DNA of 64,000 nt, from assembly GCA_027490915.1 (NCBI GenBank), contig JAIXXG010000107.1:1-64000 (forward strand), in the 5' to 3' direction. A model generated the notes under the pieces. That model was given only the letters and a program-made list of their open reading frames with translations, was not told the origin of the DNA and searched no databases. This DNA comes from Microbacteriaceae bacterium. Lineage in GTDB: Bacteria > Actinomycetota > Actinomycetes > Actinomycetales > Microbacteriaceae. Position numbers and translations under genes: made by a program. Shown piece by piece: positions 54,945 through 63,777 of the stretch (position 1 is its first letter; each line of letters begins with the position of its first letter).

Positions 54945-55460
54945 GTGAGCAGCAGGGCCTTCCACGTGCGACCGGCGCGCACGACCGATGTGCGCGCCAT
55001 CAAGCGCCTGGTCGAGCCGCTCGTGCAGCAGCGCATCCTGCTCGGCAAAGAGCTCGTCGTGTTCTTCGAGTCGCTGCAGGAGTTCCGCGTGGCCGTCGAC
55101 GACGCCACCGGTGACGTGATCGGGTGCGGGGCCCTGCACGTGATCTGGGAGGACCTCGGCGAGGTGCGCACGCTCGCCGTCTCCGACCCGTGGCGCGGGG
55201 CCGGCGTCGGGCACGCCCTGCTCGAGAGCCTGGAGGCCGAGGCGCGGGTGCTCGGCCTGAAGCGCCTGTTCTGCCTGACCTTCGAGGTCGACTTCTTCAC
55301 CCGGCACGGCTTCGAGCCGACGGGCGAGCAGCTGCTCGTCGACCCCGAGGTCTACGCCGAGCTCGTGCGCTCGCCCGATGAGGGCATCGCCGAGTTCCTC
55401 GACCTCTCGCGCGTCAAGCCGAACACCCTCGGCAATACGCGCATGCTCAAGACGCTGTAG
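54945..55460 (+). CDS. argA: Amino-acid N-acetyltransferase (N-acetylglutamate synthase-like)
   Basis: VRPARTTDVRAIKRLVEPLVQQRILLGKE, GEVRTLAVSDPWRGAGVGHALLESLEAEAR. Confidence 0.9.
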   Translation: MSSRAFHVRPARTTDVRAIKRLVEPLVQQRILLGKELVVFFESLQEFRVAVDDATGDVIGCGALHVIWEDLGEVRTLAVSDPWRGAGVGHALLESLEAEARVLGLKRLFCLTFEVDFFTRHGFEPTGEQLLVDPEVYAELVRSPDEGIAEFLDLSRVKPNTLGNTRMLKTL

Positions 55461-55563
55461 CCGCGCCGCGCGGGTGCCGGCCCGCCTTGGCGGCACCTGC
55501 GAAGGCAGCCACACGCCGGGGGAGCATCCGGCCACCGCACTGCGGCGGGCCTACCCTGGCCGC

Positions 55564-56181
55564 ATGTCGACGATCCGCAACCCTGTCGGACCGCTGCCGC
55601 CGGAGGTCTACTGGCGTCGTCGCCTCGTCGTTGGCCTCGGCGTGCTGGCCGTGATCGTCATCATCGTGCTCATCATCGTTCGGCCCGGAACGGGCGAGCC
55701 CGCCGAGCAGCCGACCCCCGACCCGCAGTCGAGCGAGACGGCCGAGCCGGGTGAGGGCGACGGCGCGAGCGGCGAGGTCGCCGCGTGCACGGCCGACCAG
55801 GTCGAGGTGACCCCCGTGACCGACGCGGCCTCGTACACCGCCGACCAGCAGCCTCTGCTGTCGCTCACGCTGCTCAACACCGGCTCCGACCCGTGCACGA
55901 TCGAGGCCGGCAGCGATGTGCAGAGCTACGTCATCACCTCGGGCAGCGACCGCATCTGGGCATCGACCGACTGCCAGGAGCCGGGAGTGCCCGCCGTCGT
56001 CACCCTCGAGCCCGGCGAGCCCCTGTCGACCACCCCGTTCGCCTGGAGCCGCACCCGCTCGACCCCCGACGACTGCGGCAGCGAGCGCCCGCCGGTGACC
56101 GCGGGCGGCGCGACCTATCGCCTCAGTGTGAGCGTCGGCGAGTTCGCCAGCGCGGGCGATCGCCCGTTCATCCTCAACTAG
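55564..56181 (+). CDS. Membrane-anchored hypothetical protein, DUF4232-like extracellular domain
   Basis: Single TM then Glu/Pro/Thr linker; LLSLTLLNTGSDPCTIEAGSDVQSYVITSGSDRIWASTDCQ. Confidence 0.75.
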   Translation: MSTIRNPVGPLPPEVYWRRRLVVGLGVLAVIVIIVLIIVRPGTGEPAEQPTPDPQSSETAEPGEGDGASGEVAACTADQVEVTPVTDAASYTADQQPLLSLTLLNTGSDPCTIEAGSDVQSYVITSGSDRIWASTDCQEPGVPAVVTLEPGEPLSTTPFAWSRTRSTPDDCGSERPPVTAGGATYRLSVSVGEFASAGDRPFILN

Positions 56182-56211
56182 TGCTCGCCGCGCCCCGCTA
56201 GCCTGGTCGGG

Positions 56212-56667
56212 ATGCCCAAGCGACGCACTCCGAAACGCCCGGTCCGCCCGACGCGGGGGAAGGCCCTGCCCGGCGCGGGTCTGCCCGCCTCGACTCTGCC
56301 GCCCGACCAGCGTCTGGGGGCTGCCCTCGAACGGCAGGATGCCGCCGCCGTCGCCTTCGCCCTGCGCAACGACCACGTGATCGTGCCGCTGCTGCCGGTG
56401 GAGGGGCCGCCGCAGGTGCGGGTGTTCCGCCGCGGCGAGGCCGACAAGTACATGCTGCTGCTCTTCTCGGCTCCCCAGCACTACGCCGCGATGACCCCGC
56501 AAGAGCCGGAGCATCGCGTGCTCGCTTACGACGGCGCGACGCTCCGCGACTTCCTCGAGCAGAACATCGGCGTGCTCGAGGCCGTGTGGTTCGACGTCGC
56601 CGGCCCGCACGCGATGCAGGCCGAGCCGCAGGATGTGCTCGACGCGCTGCGGTTGCCGCGCGACTGA
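56212..56667 (+). CDS. Hypothetical protein
   Basis: 151 aa ORF, TAGCCT 7 nt before ATG. Confidence 0.75.
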   Translation: MPKRRTPKRPVRPTRGKALPGAGLPASTLPPDQRLGAALERQDAAAVAFALRNDHVIVPLLPVEGPPQVRVFRRGEADKYMLLLFSAPQHYAAMTPQEPEHRVLAYDGATLRDFLEQNIGVLEAVWFDVAGPHAMQAEPQDVLDALRLPRD

Positions 56668-56784
56668 GCCACATGTGAGATCGCCGATGTTCGCATTGCG
56701 ACTATCGCTCGATAGAGCATGGATTGCGCAACCGCCTGACGCGTACACTTCCCTGAGACCCGTTCACAAAAAACCGAGGATCTC

Positions 56785-57876
56785 ATGCCCCGCACCCTTC
56801 GACGCTCGGGGGCGACCGTCGTCGTCGCCGCTCTCGTCAGCTCCAGCCTTCTGATCGCCGCACCGGCGTACGCCGCTCCCTGGGACGGCTCGGACGTCGA
56901 CTTCGGGCCCGCCAAGTGGGACTTCGAGAGCTCCGACTTCTACCTTGCCGACGCCGACCTCATCTATCCCGGCCCGTCGTACGAGTACACCGATGTCTGG
57001 GATGACGCCGGCCTGACGACCATCGTGTCGGACCAGCGACTGGTCGACGAGTACGTCTCGTGCGACTCCGATGCCGACGTCGATATCGAGGTCGAGGCGG
57101 CAACCGGTGACCTCGTTCTCACCTGCGCACCCGGCAACACGGCCTTCACGGATGGGGGCCTGGGCGTCGTCTCCGAGATCCGCGTTCTCGCCGGCGGTCA
57201 GATCGTGCGGTTCACCACGACCATCACCAACACCGGGGCCGATGACGCCGTCATCGACGGGGTGTACGTCTACACCGACTTCGGCAGCAGCGGCGACCTC
57301 TACGACTACGACAACCAGTCGGACGCGATCCTGCCCGTGCCGGCCCCGGAGTCGGGAGATCTGACGCCGGCGCTCAACGACGCCGCCGCGGAGTGGATCG
57401 TGCACTGGGAGACCGACGACGCACCCAGCGGCTTCATCATCGGCGGCGGCAGCGACGTCGCAGCACCCGCGACGTGGTCGCAGGCCGATGGCGACAGCTA
57501 CGAGGGTGTCGTCGGCCCGTTCACGATCCCGGTCGGCGCCTCGCGCTCGGTCATGTCGTTCGTGACGTGGGACCCCCAGACCCTCATCAATGGCGAGTAC
57601 ACCAACAACTCTCCGCTCGAGTCACTGCTCGACGCGTCCGCTGACCAGATCGTGGCGGGCATGGCGCAGTTCGCCGATCCGAGCGGTGCCCTGCTCAATG
57701 GCCTCGACCCGGCCTCGCCCGTCGTCAACTGGGGTCCCGTGGACACCGTCGTCGAGCCCGAGGAGCCGGAGCTCGCCGACACCGGTGCCGGTGACGCACT
57801 CGCGCTGGGTCTCGGTGCGATGGTGCTTCTCGGCATCGGAGGTCTTCTGGTGGCCCGTCGCCGGGCGACCGTCTAG
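56785..57876 (+). CDS. Secreted surface protein with LAxTG-type anchor
   Basis: Signal peptide APAYAAP; C-terminal LADTGAGDALALGLGAMVLLGIGGLLVARRRATV. Confidence 0.8.
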   Translation: MPRTLRRSGATVVVAALVSSSLLIAAPAYAAPWDGSDVDFGPAKWDFESSDFYLADADLIYPGPSYEYTDVWDDAGLTTIVSDQRLVDEYVSCDSDADVDIEVEAATGDLVLTCAPGNTAFTDGGLGVVSEIRVLAGGQIVRFTTTITNTGADDAVIDGVYVYTDFGSSGDLYDYDNQSDAILPVPAPESGDLTPALNDAAAEWIVHWETDDAPSGFIIGGGSDVAAPATWSQADGDSYEGVVGPFTIPVGASRSVMSFVTWDPQTLINGEYTNNSPLESLLDASADQIVAGMAQFADPSGALLNGLDPASPVVNWGPVDTVVEPEEPELADTGAGDALALGLGAMVLLGIGGLLVARRRATV

Positions 57877-57983
57877 CAGCTTCTCTGCCGAAGGGGTCGG
57901 GTGCCGAGCGGCGCCCGGCCCCTTCTGCGCGTCCGCGATGCGCGGGGTGCCTCCGCAGAACGGATGCTCGCCGAAGCGGAGGC

Positions 57984-59333
57984 CTAGAACTCGGGAACGT
58001 CGACCGCGTCGTCGTGCGCGCTCGCGAATGCGAGCCGCACGGCTTCGCGCACGTGAAGTGCTGACGCGTCGACGACGGTGCGGTAGCCGAGCCGCGCGGC
58101 CTCCGCGGCGCGCTGCGCACCGCCCGAGACCGCACGGATCTCGCCGGCGAGACTGATCTCTCCGATGGCGGCGAGATGGGCATCCAGCGCCTTCTCGCGA
58201 CGCGCGCTCGCCACGGCGAGGGCGATGGCGAGGTCGGCGGCGGGTTCGGTCAGACGGATGCCGCCGACGGTCGAGACGTAGACGTCGAAGCCCGAGAGCG
58301 GCATGCCGCAGCGGCGCTCGAGAACGGCGAGCAGCATGGCGACGCGCGACGAGTCGACGCCGTTGACGACGCGGCGCGGCTGCGGGGCGTTGGAGGCGAC
58401 GATGAGCGCCTGCACCTCGACGGGCAGGGCGCGACGGCCCTCCATGGCGATGGCGACGCACGTGCCGCTCACGGGGGTGCTCGAGCCCGAGCGGAAGAGG
58501 ATCGACGGGTCGGCGACCTCGGCGATGCCGTCGCCGGTCATCTCGAAGCAGCCGACCTCGTCGGTCGGGCCGAAGCGGTTCTTGAGCGCGCGCACGAAGC
58601 GCAGCGCGGTCTGGCGGTCGCCCTCGAACTGGCAGACGACGTCGACGAGGTGCTCGAGCAGGCGCGGCCCGGCGATCGTGCCGTCTTTGGTGACGTGGCC
58701 GACGAGCACCACAGGAACCTCGCGCTCTTTCGCCACACGGATCAGCGTCGCCGCGACCTCGCGCACCTGCGAGACCCCGCCGGCGAGCCCGTCGACGAGC
58801 GACGACGCCACGGTCTGCACCGAGTCGACGATGACGAGCCCCGGCTGCACGTCATCGATCTGCCCGAGGATCGTCGCCAGATCGGTCTCCGACGCCAGAT
58901 AGAGCTCGGGGGTCAGCGCCCCCGTGCGCTCGGCGCGCAGCCGCACCTGCGCCACCGACTCCTCGGCGCTCACGTACAGCACGCGCTGGCCGAGCCGGGC
59001 GGCGCGGGCGGCGACCTCGAGCAGCAGGGTCGACTTGCCGACCCCCGGCTCGCCCGACAGCAGGATGGCGGCGCCGGGCACGATGCCGCCGCCGAGCACC
59101 CGATCGAATTCGGCGATGCCCGTGGGCGTGTGGCTGGTCTCGCGCGGCTCGATCGACGTGATGGGGCGCGCGGCCCGACCCGCGGCGGGGCGGCTCGCGG
59201 CGGTGCGCGGCTGGGCCGGAGCATCCTTCTCGATGACCGTGCCCCACTGCTGGCACTCGCCGCAGCGCCCGGCCCACTTCAGGGTCGTCCAGCCGCACTC
59301 GGTGCAGACGAAGTTCGCGGTGGGCTTGGCCAT
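57984..59333 (-). CDS. radA: DNA repair protein RadA
   Basis: Zinc finger FVCTECGWTTLKWAGRCGECQQWGT, GEPGVGKSTLLLEVA, KNRFG motif. Confidence 0.96.
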   Translation of the reverse strand: MAKPTANFVCTECGWTTLKWAGRCGECQQWGTVIEKDAPAQPRTAASRPAAGRAARPITSIEPRETSHTPTGIAEFDRVLGGGIVPGAAILLSGEPGVGKSTLLLEVAARAARLGQRVLYVSAEESVAQVRLRAERTGALTPELYLASETDLATILGQIDDVQPGLVIVDSVQTVASSLVDGLAGGVSQVREVAATLIRVAKEREVPVVLVGHVTKDGTIAGPRLLEHLVDVVCQFEGDRQTALRFVRALKNRFGPTDEVGCFEMTGDGIAEVADPSILFRSGSSTPVSGTCVAIAMEGRRALPVEVQALIVASNAPQPRRVVNGVDSSRVAMLLAVLERRCGMPLSGFDVYVSTVGGIRLTEPAADLAIALAVASARREKALDAHLAAIGEISLAGEIRAVSGGAQRAAEAARLGYRTVVDASALHVREAVRLAFASAHDDAVDVPEF

Positions 59334-59435
59334 GGTCGCTACAGAATACGGGCCAGCGCCGACACGGCGGCGGGATGCGCGCTCGCGCCCGACGCCGGTT
59401 CGACCCACCCGCTCGCCTGTACTAAACTCTCCCGC

Positions 59436-59526
59436 GGTGACGTGTCCGAGCGGCCGAAGGTGCAACTCTCGAAAAGTTGTGTGGGTGTTGAGCCCACCGT
59501 GGGTTCAAATCCCACCGTCACCGCCA
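59436..59526 (+). tRNA. tRNA-Ser(CGA)
   Basis: GGTGACGTGTCCGAGCGGCC...CTCTCGAAAAG...long variable arm...CGTCACCGCCA; CCA encoded. Confidence 0.95.
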
Positions 59527-59576
59527 GCGAGAGCCCCGAGATTCTGCGGAATCCCGGGGCTCTCTCGCTGTCTTAG
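59527..59576 (+). terminator. Hairpin downstream of tRNA-Ser (GAGAGCCCCG...CGGGGCTCTC)
   Basis: GCGAGAGCCCCGAGATTCTGCGGAATCCCGGGGCTCTCTCGCTGTCTTAG. Confidence 0.7.
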
Positions 59577-60688
59577 GCCTGTTTCCCCCACAGATCCCCC
59601 ACAACTGTTCGAGTACGCAGCTCGTCGAGGGCTTCCGAAACAGCATCGAGGTCACCGTCGAACAGGTCGGCGTAGGTGTCGAGGGTCATCGCTGCAGAGG
59701 CGTGACCGAGCATCCGCTGGACGCTCTTGACGTGGGCGCCGGCGCTCACGGCGAGGCTCGCGGCGGTGTGCCGCAGATCGTGGATCGTCACGCGGGGGAA
59801 GTCAGGGTCGACCAGCTGCGCTCGCCGCACCGCGGCCGCGAACCAGCCATCCTGCGAACTCGGGGGAGCGAGGTGGGCGCGGCCGTTGCCGAACACGAGC
59901 AGCTCGCGAGACTTGTCCTCGCAGGCGCGCGCCAGGTGCTCGAGCAGGAACGCCGGCACCGGCACCGACCGGCTCGTGTGTGACTTCGGTGTGCCGACGA
60001 CGAGCTCACGCCCCACCCGCACGGCGTTCTCGGTGACCTGCACTCGACGGCGCAGCAGGTCGGTCGACTCGACCCGTAGCGCGATCGCCTCACCCCACCG
60101 CAGGCCGGTGTAGGCGAGGAACAGCACGAGAGGCCCGTGCGTGCCGCTCTCGCGCGCCAGCAGCTCGACCTGGGCCGGGGAGAGGTACGCGCGCTTCTTC
60201 GGCGTCTTGCGGGGCAGGTTGACCCCGCGGGCGACGTTCGAGGGGAGGCGACGGTCGCGCACGGCATCGTCGAGGATGCCGGCGAGCACGCCGTGCGCCC
60301 GCAGCACGCTCGTCGCCGAGAGGCCGCTCTCGCTCAGGCGTGCGACCCATGCCTCGACGTCGGTGTGTTGCACTCTGCCGATCGGTCGCGCGCCCCAGGT
60401 CGGCTCGACGTGCAGGCGCCAGGCGATCTCGACTGGCCGCAGGGACGAGGGCTTGAGGTGTGTCTGTCGCGCCAACCATTCGACGCCGAGCTCGCCGACT
60501 GTCGACCTCGCCGCCCCCGGGTCGACGTACTCGCCGCGACGCATCGCGACGGTGACCGAGGCGAGGTAGTCCTCTGCGTCGGCCTTCCTCGTGAAGCCGG
60601 CCTTCTCGCGTGAGCGTCGATCGAGGTCGCGGTAGCGCACCTTGTAGCGGCGACCGCTCGAGGTCTCGTACGCCTCGACGCTACCCAT
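59573..60688 (-). CDS. int: Tyrosine-type site-specific integrase
   Basis: TGLRWGEAIALR, HDLRHTAASLAVSAGAHVKSVQRMLGHASAAMTLDTYADLF. Confidence 0.93.
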   Translation of the reverse strand: MGSVEAYETSSGRRYKVRYRDLDRRSREKAGFTRKADAEDYLASVTVAMRRGEYVDPGAARSTVGELGVEWLARQTHLKPSSLRPVEIAWRLHVEPTWGARPIGRVQHTDVEAWVARLSESGLSATSVLRAHGVLAGILDDAVRDRRLPSNVARGVNLPRKTPKKRAYLSPAQVELLARESGTHGPLVLFLAYTGLRWGEAIALRVESTDLLRRRVQVTENAVRVGRELVVGTPKSHTSRSVPVPAFLLEHLARACEDKSRELLVFGNGRAHLAPPSSQDGWFAAAVRRAQLVDPDFPRVTIHDLRHTAASLAVSAGAHVKSVQRMLGHASAAMTLDTYADLFDGDLDAVSEALDELRTRTVVGDLWGKQA

Positions 60689-60693
60689 TCCGG

Positions 60694-61275
60694 CTAGCCC
60701 TCTGTCCGCTCGGGGTCGGGAGCCCACACTTCTCGGTCGTAGTCGAGGAATGAGCCGTAACCCTCGCCGTGCTGCCTCATGAACTCATGCCAGGAGTTCG
60801 TGAACAACGAGGGTCCGTCCCAGTCCACAAAGGGTCCCCAGAAATCGCGCAGGCTCGGCCGCGAAGGGATCTGCAGCCACATTGGGTCAACGCCGAACAG
60901 GTCTCGGTAGTTGGCTAGCACCGCCCTCATTCGGGCCTGTTGGCCGGAAACTCGCGACAGGACGCTGTGGGCCGCTTCCACTTCGATCAGCCCTGAGACG
61001 CCGTAGTCCATGAGCACATCCTTGGCAACGCGTGCGGCATCTCCGCCCGCGTTCACCATCTCAGTTAGCGGTGAGCGAAGGGCCGACGCGATGGCAACCG
61101 CCTCGGCGACAGTCACTTTACGGTTGCCCTTCTCGATCTTGTAGATGGTCGAGCCCTGGAAGCTCAGTCCAGACTCCACCGAGATGCGAGCGGCGAGATC
61201 TGCCTGTGAAAGCCCGAGCGCTTCCCGCTTTACCTTCAGCTGCGCAGCGAACTTCTCGTCGGGGTCGACTGTCAT
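60694..61275 (-). CDS. XRE-family HTH repressor
   Basis: KREALGLSQADLAARISVESGLSFQGSTIYKIEKGNRKVTVAEAVAIA. Confidence 0.85.
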   Translation of the reverse strand: MTVDPDEKFAAQLKVKREALGLSQADLAARISVESGLSFQGSTIYKIEKGNRKVTVAEAVAIASALRSPLTEMVNAGGDAARVAKDVLMDYGVSGLIEVEAAHSVLSRVSGQQARMRAVLANYRDLFGVDPMWLQIPSRPSLRDFWGPFVDWDGPSLFTNSWHEFMRQHGEGYGSFLDYDREVWAPDPERTEG

Positions 61276-61308
61276 GAATCCATTCTAGCTAATCCCAGAT
61301 AGTTGAAA

Positions 61309-61327
61309 TAGACAGATTCTGTGTCTA
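61309..61327. promoter_or_regulatory. Candidate operator TAGACAGATTCTGTGTCTA in divergent promoter region
   Basis: TAGACA-N7-TGTCTA dyad between repressor and HTH gene. Confidence 0.55.
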
Positions 61328-61374
61328 AGATGGCGAAATCAGGAAAGCCAATATCGACATAAGGAGTCGAGCTG

Positions 61375-61584
61375 ATGGAGCGTTACCTCACGCCGCAGCA
61401 GGTCTGCGACGAGTTGCTTCCGGGCATGACGCCGGCACTACTCGCGCAACTTCGCTACCGCGGCACCGGCCCGGAGTACTTCGCTCCGACGCCGCGCAAG
61501 ATCCTCTACAGCGAGGAGCGTGTGCGGGCGTGGGTCGAGGCCAGCAGCCGCACGAGCACCGCCGACACGGCGCTCGCCGGATGA
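61375..61584 (+). CDS. Small HTH/excisionase-like protein
   Basis: YLTPQQVCDELLPGMTPALLAQLRYRGTGPEYFAPTPRKILYSEERVRAWVEA. Confidence 0.75.
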   Translation: MERYLTPQQVCDELLPGMTPALLAQLRYRGTGPEYFAPTPRKILYSEERVRAWVEASSRTSTADTALAG

Positions 61585-61672
61585 TCCGCCTCCGGCCCGC
61601 ACCCCACCGCCCACAAGAAGAAACCCCCGGCGGCAACCGGGGGTCGAGTCCATCGAACGGAGAAAGCGACCA

Positions 61673-62038
61673 ATGAACAATCTCAACCCTACCGCCGAGA
61701 GCCCGAATAGGGCACTCATGACCCGCGCCTACTGCCCCGCCTGGTGCGCAGGCCACCAAGCCGCCGACCCCAACCAGGCCCACGACACCAGCAGCAGTAG
61801 CGACGGCTCGACCATCGTCGTCCACCGCGGCCGCCTCATCCCACCCACCCTCGGAACCACCAGCATGAGCATGCTCCGCGAGGTCCGCTGGGACACCGAG
61901 GGAACCCTCATCGACCGCACCGACACTGTCCTCCTCGGCGAGACCCTGCTCCACAGCCCCACCGAGATCACGGCGCTCGCCGAAGCCCTGCACGACCTCG
62001 CCACCGTCCTCACCGCCAGCGACGGAGCCCGGCGATGA
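61673..62038 (+). CDS. Hypothetical protein (DUF6907-like CPAWC...H)
   Basis: AYCPAWCAGHQ; ATG at 61673. Confidence 0.65.
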   Translation: MNNLNPTAESPNRALMTRAYCPAWCAGHQAADPNQAHDTSSSSDGSTIVVHRGRLIPPTLGTTSMSMLREVRWDTEGTLIDRTDTVLLGETLLHSPTEITALAEALHDLATVLTASDGARR

Positions 62039-62346
62039 GCGCCACGGTGCCCGTGTTCCCGGCGCCCGATTGGGCTGAGCCGACAGAGAGCGAGGCGGTC
62101 GACCGTTTCGACTACACGACAGTGTTTTGGTCAAGCCGCAACTACTGCACTCACCCGGCATTCCAGGTCAAGCTGTTGAAGGTTGACTCTCTCGAGGACG
62201 GTGAGCGCTCGGCCTGCACGACTGCGGAGATTCAGCGGCAAGGGGGCAGCGTCGAGCTCGAGAATCTGGACGAGCTCGAGCAGGTCATCGCCGCCCTCCA
62301 AGCTCTTGCGGCCACATGGCGCAGCGCGGGACGGGCGGGCGAATGA
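62035..62346 (+). CDS. Hypothetical protein
   Basis: ATGA overlap with both neighbours. Confidence 0.6.
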   Translation: MSATVPVFPAPDWAEPTESEAVDRFDYTTVFWSSRNYCTHPAFQVKLLKVDSLEDGERSACTTAEIQRQGGSVELENLDELEQVIAALQALAATWRSAGRAGE

Positions 62347-63227
62347 TCAGCGTCGACGAACTCCTCGACCTGTGGTCAATCGACATGAGAGGTCGCGCAT
62401 ACTCCGACAACACGATCGCGAACCGGCGCACTGTGGTGCGCTACATGGTCAAGCACACGGGCGCACACCCGGCGACTGTCACTCGCCGCGAGCTCGCCGC
62501 CTACCTCGCACGCCCTGGTGTGAAGCCCGCCTCGAGGCGCGTCTACCTCGTCACCGCACGATCACTGTTCCGGTGGATGGTTGACGAAGGCTTCCGCGAC
62601 GACGATCCGACCGAGAAAATGCCTGCTGTCAAGGTTCCCCGACGTCGACCGCGACCGTTCACCCGGGGTCAGATCGAGGCGTTGCTCGAGAGCGGTGCCT
62701 ACGCGCGCACGCGGGCGATGATCCTGCTGGGCTACTACCAGGGGTTCCGCCGCTCCTCGATCGCGCGCGTTCATGGCCACGACATTGACTTCGAGGCGGG
62801 GACGATTCGCACGGTCGCGAAGGGCCAGCGCTCGTACGTGTTCCCCCTGCATCCTGTGGTGCGCGATCTGGCATTGACGATGCCCCGCGATGACTGGTGG
62901 TTCCCCAGCACAGTCCGACCGGGCCCTGTGCGACCTGGCACCGTCAGCGACCTAATCGCGGATGCTCGACGTCGCGCCGGCATCAACGACCCCAGCCTGA
63001 CCGCGCACTCGTTGCGGCATTCGTTCGGAACACACCTAATCGACAGCGGCACAGACGTGCGCGTGATTCAGCAGCTCATGGGTCACGAATCGCTGTCGAC
63101 GACCCAGATCTACACCGAGGTCAGCGACGTACTCGCCCGGGAGGGAATCAAGAACCTCGAGTCGATCACGATTCCAAAGCACTCGGGCCGTTCCGCAGCT
63201 GGTCGGCGCTCGCCGAAGGTGGCCTAA
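62343..63227 (+). CDS. Tyrosine-type recombinase (XerC/D-like)
   Basis: GYYQGFRRSSIARV, LTAHSLRHSFGTHLIDSGTDVRVIQQLMGHESLSTTQIYTEV. Confidence 0.9.
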   Translation: MISVDELLDLWSIDMRGRAYSDNTIANRRTVVRYMVKHTGAHPATVTRRELAAYLARPGVKPASRRVYLVTARSLFRWMVDEGFRDDDPTEKMPAVKVPRRRPRPFTRGQIEALLESGAYARTRAMILLGYYQGFRRSSIARVHGHDIDFEAGTIRTVAKGQRSYVFPLHPVVRDLALTMPRDDWWFPSTVRPGPVRPGTVSDLIADARRRAGINDPSLTAHSLRHSFGTHLIDSGTDVRVIQQLMGHESLSTTQIYTEVSDVLAREGIKNLESITIPKHSGRSAAGRRSPKVA

Positions 63228-63231
63228 CTCG

Positions 63232-63777
63232 ATGGGACTCAAGCTCGTGAAGCGGGCCTTCGCAACATTCGCAACCGTCAAGGTCTCCGCAGACGCTCGG
63301 AACGTCTTGATCTGGATGGCGCTCACCGCCCGCGACGACGATGACCCTCCGCGGTACTTCGCCCGCCGAGAGGAGACCTGCTACGCCCTCGGCAGGATGG
63401 TGCCCGACGCGCCCGCGCCGGACGCTCCCGATCGCGAGCAGATCGCCCGTGAGAGGGCAGCAGCTTTCCAACGGTTGAAGGTGGTCATCGGCGAACTCGT
63501 CGCGGCGGGCCTCCTCGAGAGAGTGAAGCGGGGGCAGCGAAACCAGCGTGCGGAGTACGCCCTCACCTTCCACAGCCCGACCGTGGCAGGTACGCCTGAC
63601 GTACCCCAATCGAGTACGCCCGACGTACCCCACGAGAGTACGTCTGACGTACCCCTGGCGGTACGCCACACGTACCCCCAAGGAGAACTAGGAATCACTA
63701 GGAATACAGAACAGGAACAACCCCCCGTCGTGCGCGCACCTCACTTGCCGTCTGTGGACAGACGAGGAGCAGCATGA
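63232..63777 (+). CDS. Putative winged-helix/replication-type protein with iteron-like repeats in its coding sequence
   Basis: RLKVVIGELVAAGLLERVKRGQRNQRAEYAL; 3' part encodes STPDVP repeats. Confidence 0.6.
   Translation: MGLKLVKRAFATFATVKVSADARNVLIWMALTARDDDDPPRYFARREETCYALGRMVPDAPAPDAPDREQIARERAAAFQRLKVVIGELVAAGLLERVKRGQRNQRAEYALTFHSPTVAGTPDVPQSSTPDVPHESTSDVPLAVRHTYPQGELGITRNTEQEQPPVVRAPHLPSVDRRGAA
63590..63679. repeat. Iteron-like tandem repeats GTACGYCTGACGTACCCC, 4 units, periods 24/24/23 bp
   Basis: Units start at 63590, 63614, 63638, 63661. Confidence 0.85.

Noticed and set aside
59573-60688. attL core sequence
   Set aside because: The tRNA 3' end is the likely core, but no second copy exists inside the window, so boundaries cannot be assigned
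63590-63679. CRISPR array
   Set aside because: Units are about 18 bp with 5-6 bp between them and lie in a coding frame; no spacer-sized unique segments and no cas genes
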